Shown here: positions 1 through 5,648 of the stretch, piece by piece
Layout: each line of letters starts with the position of its first letter
Numbering within the stretch: position 1 is the first letter of the stretch
Source of the DNA: Puniceicoccales bacterium
GTDB lineage: Bacteria; Verrucomicrobiota; Verrucomicrobiae; Opitutales; LL51
Reading direction: 5' to 3'
Assembly (NCBI GenBank): GCA_031283485.1
Contig: JAITBR010000105.1
Coordinates: forward strand, 1 to 5,648
Length of the DNA: 5,648 nucleotides
Notes under the pieces: model-generated
Told to the model about the DNA's origin: nothing
What the model saw: the letters and a program-made list of their open reading frames with translations, nothing else
Databases searched by the model: none
Translations under genes and position numbers: made by a program

Positions 1-433
1 CGACCACCGTTTCTCGCAATACTTTGTCGCCTATGGCGTTAATTGCATCATCCAAATTCGATTTGAGAGCTAAACGTCCTTCCTCGGCACAAGGTAATAG
101 AAGCGGTTCAAAATTTCCATCATTTTTTTCCTTTGCGGATAATTCACTAGCAGCGGATATTTCCGGCGAGAACATGCCGTTGAACTGCTTCGTGATGCCT
201 TCGAGGAGAACGACAGCTCCCTGCTTTACCGTTTTAAAAAAGTTATATAGCGGCGAGCTACCGAATATTTTGCATGAAAAACTTGACGTTTTGTCACCAA
301 CTTTAACATCCAGATATTCGGAATTGTTTTTAGCAGAAGTTTTACACTCTACGCCAAAGATCATCGTTACCGTGGAAAACCTGGAGCCATCGGGAGCCGA
401 TTTCAAATCGATTGCTGGGATAAAATCATGCAT
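1..433 (-). CDS. YhaM-like OB-fold protein (probable 3'-5' exoribonuclease / HD-domain protein), 5' part only
   Basis: The gene starts inside the window and runs off the left edge; 144 codons are visible and there is no in-frame stop. I chose the ATG at 433 because an AAAGGG ribosome-binding site lies six bases upstream. The only other in-frame candidate is a TTG seven codons earlier, just after an in-frame TAA. The visible part looks like an OB-fold of the tRNA_anti type at about residues 17-75: a strand ending FGVECKTS, then YLDVKVGDKTSSFSCKIFG, then a region resembling 'GAVVLLEGITKQFNGMFSPEI'. An acidic linker follows, then the start of a helical segment (DDAINAIGDKVLRETV) like the one that precedes the HD domain in YhaM-type enzymes. 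In that family the OB-fold binds RNA and the HD domain is the metal-dependent 3'-5' exonuclease; no HD residues are visible here. The gene lies 61 bases downstream of ftsK on the same strand. Another OB-fold nucleic-acid-binding protein remains possible. Confidence 0.6.
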   Translation of the reverse strand, partial: MHDFIPAIDLKSAPDGSRFSTVTMIFGVECKTSAKNNSEYLDVKVGDKTSSFSCKIFGSSPLYNFFKTVKQGAVVLLEGITKQFNGMFSPEISAASELSAKEKNDGNFEPLLLPCAEEGRLALKSNLDDAINAIGDKVLRETVV

Positions 434-439
434 TTCGAA

Positions 440-445
440 CCCTTT
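440..445 (-). promoter_or_regulatory. Ribosome-binding site of the OB-fold gene
   Basis: The minus strand reads AAAGGG, followed by six bases (TTCGAA) and then the ATG at 433. This is the clearest Shine-Dalgarno-like site in front of any of the three minus-strand genes, and it decides the start of the partial gene over the upstream TTG. Confidence 0.5.
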
Positions 446-494
446 TAGCAAAGTAACTTAAATTTTCAACGCTAATATGCCAATCAATTTTCAC

Positions 495-2840
495 CTATTC
501 ATCGGTCCCGTCACGCGCATTTCGATCAGGCGATACCAATCCTTTTTTCTCAAGTGTTTCCATTATTCTCGCCGCACGATTATATCCAATTTTTAAGCGG
601 CGCTGCAGAAGAGAAGTGGAAGCCCTGTCACTACTTCGCAAAATTTTGAGGGCTTGGGGAATTATATCATCTTCCCAATCTTCCGATTCGACACTTTCCT
701 CTCCATCTAAATTTTCTATTTGTTCGTGCACGTCCATCATATACTTCGGCGTACCGTTTTTCTCCTTTAAAAATTGGACGATGCCGCTAATTTCATCGTC
801 GGAAACCAAAGCTCCCTGTGCGCGGAGGAGTCCACTTGCACCCGGTGGCTGAAAGAGCATGTCTCCCCGTCCGAGCAGTGATTCCGCTCCACCGGTGTCT
901 AAAATCGTTCTGCTATCGACCTTTGATGCTACCTTGAATGCTATTCTACTTGGCAAATTAGCCTTAATTATGCCAGTTATGACGTTTACCGATGGCCGCT
1001 GTGTAGCCAGGATGAGGTGTATGCCAGCTGCACGGGCGAGTTGAGCCAGTCGCGCTACGCAGGTTTCAATGTCCGCTGGAGCTACCAGCATCAGGTCGGC
1101 GAGCTCGTCAATGATGCACACAATGTATGGCATCTTTACCATTGGAATATCCACACTGCCACCGCGAGCATTTGCCATATTGCTAATCGCTGATCGTTCC
1201 TCCGGCGACAGTGAGAGCTCAAGTTTTCTGGCCTTTTCCTGTTCGGCTGCATCGCGCAATATTTTGGCATTGAACCCAGCTATGTTTCGCACGCTGATTT
1301 GGGCGAAAATTTTGTACCGCTGCTCCATCTCGGTAATTAGCCATTTTAAAGCATTCGGGACCTTTTTAGGATCGGTAACAACGGGTATAAGCATATGGGA
1401 GAGATCGTTAAACACTTGCATTTCAACGATTTTTGGATCAATCATGATGAAGCGCAAGTCTTCGGGTGAAGCATGGTACACAAGAGAAGCTATTATGGCA
1501 TTGATACACACGGTCTTGCCTGAACCGGTAGACCCGGCGATCAATAGGTGGGGCATTTTTGCTAGATCGTTCAACATGGGTTCGCCCGTTGTTCCGCGAC
1601 CGAGAACTATCGGAATGTCCGCTTTCATTTGTGCCCAGTCTGGAGATTCCAAAATTTCCCGCAAACACACCATTTGTGGAGCCTTGTTTGGTAACTCCAC
1701 GCCAACGCAACCTTTACCGGGTACAGGAGCCAATATGCGAACTGATTGTGCCCTGAGATTAAGGGCAATATTCTTATCAAGGTTGAGAATTTTTTCAACG
1801 CGTACACCGGGCGCGGGAGTTATTTCATATCTGGTTATTACCGGACCAGTGTGAACTTCTCCAGGATATACGTCTATGCCAAATTGCGCCAGTGTCTGAA
1901 CGAGCTGAGCCGAGGTCGCGGCATGGTCATCAACATTTTTACAAATGCGCGGAGCCTGATGCAGGAGATCAATTTTGGGGAAAACGTAATCTCCCCGCTT
2001 TTTTTCGGCACTGAGTTCAGCGCCCGCTGACCGTTCCGATGGCGCATTTCTGTTTTTTTCTGATTTTTGCGCCGCCATACTCGAGTGTTTGAGCCCATCT
2101 TCGCTAGAATTTGGTGTCATTTTTTTTCCAAAAAAAAAGGAAAATATTCTCCATATTAGCTTGAGTAAAATTTTTACAATTCTCCACAAGAATAGAAAAA
2201 GCCGTCCAATTCCTCCCAGAATTATAACCCTAAAGTACCCATATTTTTCGACCTTGCGCCCAATGGCCAGATCGCATGAAGGGTTCTTAGCCAATGTGCA
2301 CACCAGGCTCAAAACCAGAGTTGTTGCGAGGATTATAACACCTCCAACTTCCCCAAAAATCGGCTCCATAAAATAGTAAAATATGTACGTCCCCGCTATA
2401 CCACCTAGCCCGCCAGAGTACTTGTTCTGAGAAAACTTGAGAAAATTTTCTGCAGTCATCACACGCTGATGAATAAATTCACCCACTCCCGCTACGCTTA
2501 AAAATATCAAAATTATTGCAAGTATTCGTCCTTTATTCAGATCGCGTATACCTGGGAATATTAGGACGTAGCTCGCAAAAAATAGAACAATTGGAATTAG
2601 CCAATAGGCCAGCCCCAGGTAACGTATACCATAAAAAGTTACGTAAGCGCCAAATTCTCCGATCAAATTTTCGCGTACACTGCCACTGTTTAGCCCCGTA
2701 CTTACTAATTTTATTTGATACGGATCGAAGTCAGCAAAAGCAATGAGGAGCAGAGTACCGAATACGGAACACAAAATTAATGCGAAAATTCTCCCCGTTT
2801 TTTTCCCAGATTTTGCCCGTGAAATTTTGTCTCCACTCAT
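495..2840 (-). CDS. ftsK: DNA translocase FtsK (FtsK/SpoIIIE family)
   Basis: This is a septum-located, membrane-anchored ATPase that pumps chromosomal DNA during division and, in the known family, activates XerCD recombination at dif. The 781 residues are close to the compact SpoIIIE length and far shorter than E. coli FtsK. The N-terminus has about four or five membrane segments (roughly residues 17-36, 66-95, 104-121, 163-184, and a hydrophobic/basic stretch at 205-238). A short polar linker of about 45 residues follows. The motor runs from about 285 to 710: an alpha domain with GPVITRYEITPAPGVRVEK (332-350), Walker A GSTGSGKT (436-443), Walker B YIVCIIDELADLM (572-584; D578, E579), then LATQRPSVNVITG and a GRGDMLF motif near 657-663. 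The C-terminal winged-helix gamma domain (about 728-771) keeps QRRLKIGYNRAARIM, the DNA-reading helix that recognises KOPS-type sequences. The ATG overlaps the antiporter stop as ATGA, with no clear Shine-Dalgarno, which suggests translational coupling. The stop is TAG. The reading frame is intact and all key residues are present. Confidence 0.97.
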   Translation of the reverse strand: MSGDKISRAKSGKKTGRIFALILCSVFGTLLLIAFADFDPYQIKLVSTGLNSGSVRENLIGEFGAYVTFYGIRYLGLAYWLIPIVLFFASYVLIFPGIRDLNKGRILAIILIFLSVAGVGEFIHQRVMTAENFLKFSQNKYSGGLGGIAGTYIFYYFMEPIFGEVGGVIILATTLVLSLVCTLAKNPSCDLAIGRKVEKYGYFRVIILGGIGRLFLFLWRIVKILLKLIWRIFSFFFGKKMTPNSSEDGLKHSSMAAQKSEKNRNAPSERSAGAELSAEKKRGDYVFPKIDLLHQAPRICKNVDDHAATSAQLVQTLAQFGIDVYPGEVHTGPVITRYEITPAPGVRVEKILNLDKNIALNLRAQSVRILAPVPGKGCVGVELPNKAPQMVCLREILESPDWAQMKADIPIVLGRGTTGEPMLNDLAKMPHLLIAGSTGSGKTVCINAIIASLVYHASPEDLRFIMIDPKIVEMQVFNDLSHMLIPVVTDPKKVPNALKWLITEMEQRYKIFAQISVRNIAGFNAKILRDAAEQEKARKLELSLSPEERSAISNMANARGGSVDIPMVKMPYIVCIIDELADLMLVAPADIETCVARLAQLARAAGIHLILATQRPSVNVITGIIKANLPSRIAFKVASKVDSRTILDTGGAESLLGRGDMLFQPPGASGLLRAQGALVSDDEISGIVQFLKEKNGTPKYMMDVHEQIENLDGEESVESEDWEDDIIPQALKILRSSDRASTSLLQRRLKIGYNRAARIMETLEKKGLVSPDRNARDGTDE
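2120..2138 (-). repeat. Tandem homopolymers inside ftsK (T9-GG-A8 in coding sense)
   Basis: In coding sense the gene reads nine T, then GG, then eight A, covering codons for FFF-G-KK and the first base of M241. These are the longest single-base runs I see in the window. They fall exactly at the junction between the hydrophobic membrane domain and the polar linker of FtsK. Confidence 0.9.
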
Positions 2841-5146
2841 AGGGATGTTTCTACGCCAAGTTTACTCTTAAATTCAAGGATGTCATGGCCACTTCCGGTC
2901 AATAGAAGGATATCATCCTGGAGTAGCTCCGTTTCCGCTGTAATGTCCACAATTTTTTCGGAATTTCGCTGTATACCAACCACGCTCACCCCATATGTTT
3001 TTCTCAATTTCACTTGAGCGAGAGCTTTTCCAACAAAATCTTCATGATTTCCTATGCAAACTTGCGACAGATTGAACTCGGATTTTTTAACACTTTTCTG
3101 ATCAGATTCCGCCTTTAGTATTGCCATTGCCCGGTGAACTTGTGCCTGTTCGCCGAGTAAAATTACGCGATCTTCTGGGAAAAGCATGGTGTCAGGTGGG
3201 GGATTGTAGTCCGTATACCCATGTCGCGTGATGGCAATTATCGTCGTTCCAGCACGTGACCGCAATGAAACATCGGAGATACGTAAACCAACGACATCGT
3301 AGCTTGATTTCAATACAACCTCACTGATGATGACCGGCCAGGGATATTTGTCGGTGGTTTGTTTCAAAATAGATGCTCTTTGCCTCTGCTCACGCGTTTC
3401 CGTTTTGTAGTTAAAATTAGCAATAAAGGTATGTTCGAGTTTATTGTTTACTTTGACAAGTTTTCTCCAAAGAAGTACCCCAATTACAACGATTGCTAAA
3501 CCAAATGTCAGAATCGAAATCCCACTTGGCAGATACTTTGCTGCAATTCCAAGAAAAATACCACTGAAAAAGAATAGCACAATCAAGCTGGTGATATACT
3601 TGAGGATGCCAAAAGCTCGCGCTTGAGCTTGTTTGTTTTTTATGCGATCGCCGGTGAGACTCCCTAAAACTCCAAAAAGTATGTCATTGACATTTTTTGT
3701 TAACCCGACGAGAAACGGTAAGCACATTAAAAAAGTTAATGCCCATATTATGGTTTGCATTATTTCGAGCTGAAATATATGGTTAAACCTGCCCGTATTC
3801 GTAAAAGCCGCTAAATATGACACCGAATACAGGGTGCCACTGAGGAGAAAAAACCACAATATAGCCTTCAGCGCCGGCTTGGACACTATTGAAATGAGGT
3901 CATTTTTGGACAATTGGCTATCGGCCGAATGCAAAATATTGTGGTAAAATGTTCCTATTTCCTTTAAAAAAGTCGGGCAACGTTCCCTTAGAAAATTGAA
4001 GATTTGCGTCGAGCGTCTGTTCAGCGTCGACGAAATCAGTATCGTCCCTATCGCCACACCGGATGTAATTGAAACAAAATTTTTGTCCACAACCCCCAGG
4101 CTACTTCCAAGAGCCGCGATAACGAAACTGAATTCTCCGATTTGCGCTTGGCAAAATGCTGCCCTAAATGCCGTTTCCGCCTTTTGCCCGCTCAAAAACA
4201 ATCCGGCAGATCCAAAAAACGTTTGGCCAATAACCGTCAAAAATGATAGCCAAATCACGAGAAATATGTGATCTAGCACACTATTTAGATCAGTCATTAT
4301 GCCTATTGATGCAAAAAATATTGCGCCAAAAACATTTCTCAACGGAACAGTTAATGTTTCTATATCCTCTGCGATGCTGGTTTGCGACAGTATTGAACCA
4401 GCCAGGAATGCACCCAAAGCAACGGAGAGCTCAAAGTGTTGAGCTAAAACGCAAACGGCAAGCATTGCTCCGGATATGGCCACGATCAATATTTCGGATG
4501 ATTCGGATTTGAACACCGCGTTTACAAACCACGGCGCTACAAATTTTCCAACGCAAAACACCATGACAACGAATATGCCCAGGAAGAATGTTTTATCCCA
4601 GGCCGTATCCCAGGCGAAGTGCCCCGTCAGCGCTATACCAGAAAGAATGACGAGAAGCAAGATGGCCAACATATCCTCCATGATCAAGCGTCCAATTGCA
4701 CACTGTGCAAAATCGGAACGCAACGCATTTTGTTCCTTCAAAATGGGGATAGTTATCATCGTTGAACCCATGGACAGTAACGCTCCGAGGAAAAGTCCAT
4801 TAAGTCCGGACCAGCGAAACATTGGAGCAATCATCAGGCCTATGAAAATCATTCCGGCCGTTTGCAATACGAGTGCAGTAAACGAGGGAATGAAGAGCTT
4901 TTTTAGCTTCAAAAGATCAAACTCCAGGCCTATGAAAAACATCAAAAAAATGACCCCAAGTTCGCTCAAGTGATGAATTGTGCCCACATCACCCACCGTA
5001 GGAACCAGCTTGAAATTTGGTCCGACCAAAAAGCCGGCAATTATGTATCCAAGAAGTAACGGAAGTCTCAAATAATGAAAAATTATCGCGAACACACCAC
5101 ATGCAAACAACACAATTGCGAGATCCTGAAGCAAAGAGAATTCCAT
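2837..5146 (-). CDS. CPA2-family cation:proton antiporter (KefB-like) with two C-terminal TrkA-C domains
   Basis: This is an inner-membrane monovalent cation (K+ or Na+)/H+ antiporter, probably acting in pH and potassium homeostasis; the ion cannot be read from sequence. The 769 residues divide into three parts. Residues 8-375 form the Na+/H+ exchanger domain, with LGYIIAGFLVGP (32-43), ELGVIFLMFFIGLEFDL (62-78), GRLIMEDMLAI (152-162; E157-D158 at the usual acidic transport position), ALGAFLAGSILS (243-254), FFASIGIMTDL (277-287) and QIGEFSFVIAALG (335-347). Residues 425-562 add about four more membrane helices. The cytosolic tail carries two TrkA-C (RCK_C) domains, about 604-680 and 690-769. 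I see no Rossmann TrkA-N domain with a GxGxxG motif, unlike KefB/KefC. The ATG at 5146 is the only usable start: the frame runs upstream to a TAA with no ATG, GTG or TTG. A GAGGG lies 16 bases upstream, too far for a normal ribosome-binding site. It overlaps ftsK by four bases. Confidence 0.9.
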   Translation of the reverse strand: MEFSLLQDLAIVLFACGVFAIIFHYLRLPLLLGYIIAGFLVGPNFKLVPTVGDVGTIHHLSELGVIFLMFFIGLEFDLLKLKKLFIPSFTALVLQTAGMIFIGLMIAPMFRWSGLNGLFLGALLSMGSTMITIPILKEQNALRSDFAQCAIGRLIMEDMLAILLLVILSGIALTGHFAWDTAWDKTFFLGIFVVMVFCVGKFVAPWFVNAVFKSESSEILIVAISGAMLAVCVLAQHFELSVALGAFLAGSILSQTSIAEDIETLTVPLRNVFGAIFFASIGIMTDLNSVLDHIFLVIWLSFLTVIGQTFFGSAGLFLSGQKAETAFRAAFCQAQIGEFSFVIAALGSSLGVVDKNFVSITSGVAIGTILISSTLNRRSTQIFNFLRERCPTFLKEIGTFYHNILHSADSQLSKNDLISIVSKPALKAILWFFLLSGTLYSVSYLAAFTNTGRFNHIFQLEIMQTIIWALTFLMCLPFLVGLTKNVNDILFGVLGSLTGDRIKNKQAQARAFGILKYITSLIVLFFFSGIFLGIAAKYLPSGISILTFGLAIVVIGVLLWRKLVKVNNKLEHTFIANFNYKTETREQRQRASILKQTTDKYPWPVIISEVVLKSSYDVVGLRISDVSLRSRAGTTIIAITRHGYTDYNPPPDTMLFPEDRVILLGEQAQVHRAMAILKAESDQKSVKKSEFNLSQVCIGNHEDFVGKALAQVKLRKTYGVSVVGIQRNSEKIVDITAETELLQDDILLLTGSGHDILEFKSKLGVETSL

Positions 5147-5174
5147 TTGTGCCGAAAGATAACCCTCGCCCTGT

Positions 5175-5183
5175 ATTTTAGCA
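5175..5183 (-). promoter_or_regulatory. Candidate extended -10 promoter for the antiporter-ftsK operon
   Basis: The minus strand reads TGCTAAAAT, an extended -10 (TGn followed by TAAAAT), 28 bases upstream of the antiporter ATG. I see no good -35 at 16-18 bases further upstream, which is tolerated by extended -10 promoters. Predicted transcription would start near 5168 and give a leader of about 20 bases. This rests on motif resemblance alone. Confidence 0.35.
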
Positions 5184-5588
5184 ACTTAAAAAACTGGTGC
5201 ATTGGCCTCCTAATTCAAGCGTCATCGATGAATTTTTTAAAAAAATATCAAAAACAAGCTTGACATTTAAATTACCATTCAAAGTTCATGTGAAAGTTGC
5301 CAAAAGTTTTAAAGTTAAATTTAGGCAATTCAACCCAAGATATGCCATGAACACAAAGAATGATAGCGACAATGCAAAACAGGTTCTGCAAAATGAGGAT
5401 CTCGTTAAGCTCATACGTAACAAAATAAAGGCTTTTATTTAAATTTTTAGTGCTGTACATGCGCTAATTAATCCGCTTTCTCCTAGAAGAGTGGCGTGCG
5501 TGAAAACAATGCGAGATTTTTTCCCATTGAGTTTCGCGTGCGCCGCTTGTAGTTTTTCCTACATTCAGCCATTTAACGCATTTATTCA

Positions 5589-5617
5589 TTGACATTTCAA
5601 TCGAAAGAACCTTAAAA
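5589..5617 (+). promoter_or_regulatory. Sigma70-type promoter for the tRNA gene
   Basis: A perfect -35 TTGACA (5589-5594) is followed after 17 bases by TTAAAA (5612-5617), or after 18 bases by TAAAAA. The -10 is therefore only moderate. The expected start, near 5624, lies about eight bases before the first base of the tRNA, a normal distance for a stable-RNA gene. Confidence 0.6.
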
Positions 5618-5631
5618 ATTAAAAATTCATT

Positions 5632-5648
5632 GGTGGTTGTAGCTCAGT
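5632..5648 (+). tRNA. tRNA gene, 5' end only; probably tRNA-His
   Basis: The last 17 bases read GGTGGTTGTAGCTCAGT. Aligned to the standard tRNA plan, GTGGTTG (5633-5639) is the 5' acceptor strand, TA are positions 8-9, GCTC (5642-5645) is the 5' half of the D stem, and AGT begins the D loop. The extra G at 5632 matches the G at position -1 that marks most bacterial tRNA-His, and the whole string is close to the start of E. coli tRNA-His. The anticodon is outside the window, so the amino acid is an inference; tRNA-Asp or another isotype with a similar acceptor is possible. Confidence 0.7.

Larger units (their letters stand above)
5147..5631. other. AT-rich intergenic region between the minus-strand operon and the tRNA
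   Basis: There is no gene I can support in these roughly 485 bases. The part next to the antiporter (to about 5330) is very AT-rich and includes a T6A7 near-palindrome at 5231-5246, a TTGACA at 5260-5265 on the plus strand with no matching -10, and four AAAGTT repeats at 5281-5316. Small open frames exist but lack good support: 5347-5442 plus (31 codons, no ribosome-binding site), 5083-5202 minus (39 codons, with AGGAGG), and 5464-5595 minus (43 codons). The part from about 5461 to 5565 is less AT-rich and contains GCGTGCG twice, 42 bases apart. The right end holds the tRNA promoter. Confidence 0.6.

Noticed and set aside
24..461. Plus-strand open frame of 145 codons
   Set aside because: It is the antisense shadow of the minus-strand OB-fold gene, whose frame has a recognisable fold, a good ribosome-binding site and the operon orientation. 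The plus-strand translation resembles nothing.
1069..1854. Plus-strand open frame of 261 codons inside ftsK
   Set aside because: It lies opposite the conserved FtsK motor, with Walker A and B on the other strand, so it is a codon-bias shadow.
4476..4973. Plus-strand open frame of 165 codons inside the antiporter
   Set aside because: It lies opposite the conserved exchanger domain and shows no domain-like pattern or ribosome-binding site.
5260..5289. TTGACA on the plus strand as a promoter
   Set aside because: The bases 16-18 further on (AAGTTC to GTTCAT) do not resemble a -10, and no supported plus-strand gene follows directly.
5421..5441. AAATAAA-GGCT-TTTATTT inverted repeat as a terminator
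   Set aside because: The stem is made only of A-T pairs and is too weak for an intrinsic terminator; no supported gene ends there.
5197..5442. Plus-strand frame of 81 codons, or its inner 31-codon version from 5347
   Set aside because: The N-terminal part is low-complexity Lys/Phe from AT-rich DNA. Neither start has a Shine-Dalgarno, and I recognise no family. The inner version is slightly more protein-like but too short to support.
5272..5460. Minus-strand frame of 62 codons
   Set aside because: It has no ribosome-binding site at a normal distance, and its Leu/Ile/Phe/Asn composition is what AT-rich DNA gives.
5548..5563. TGTAG-TTTTTC-CTACA hairpin
   Set aside because: The stem is only five base pairs and has no T tract after it, so it is probably chance.

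Overview
The window reads as a piece of bacterial chromosome carrying housekeeping genes. By eye its GC content is a little over 40 %. Three genes lie head to tail on the minus strand and fill almost everything from 5146 down to the left edge. Reading in their direction they are a CPA2-type (KefB-like) cation:proton antiporter (5146-2837), the chromosome-partitioning DNA translocase FtsK (2840-495), and the 5' part of an OB-fold protein (433 to beyond position 1). The third best fits the N-terminus of a YhaM-type 3'-5' exoribonuclease / HD-domain protein. The antiporter stop overlaps the ftsK start in an ATGA arrangement, and 61 bases separate ftsK from the exonuclease-like gene, so the three are probably one transcription unit.

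To the right, 5147-5631 is an AT-rich stretch of about 485 bases with no gene I can defend. It holds a candidate promoter for the minus-strand operon, four short AAAGTT repeats, a few marginal small open frames, and a good sigma70-type promoter pointing right. That promoter leads into the first 17 bases of a tRNA, most like tRNA-His, which is cut off by the window edge.

The organism is uncertain. The spacing and wording of the FtsK N-terminus, the antiporter's two TrkA-C domains behind an extra membrane block, and the OB-fold protein remind me of Verrucomicrobiota (Opitutae-like), perhaps a lower-GC host-associated lineage. This is recollection of family members, not a search, and should be held loosely.

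The genes do not form an obvious pathway: ion homeostasis, chromosome segregation at the division septum, and RNA turnover. I see no mobile element, CRISPR array, toxin-antitoxin pair, defence gene or phage gene, and no convincing undescribed system. The most interesting local signal is a pair of adjacent homopolymers (T9 then A8, coding sense) exactly where FtsK's membrane domain meets its motor, with stops just downstream in both other frames and an in-frame ATG.
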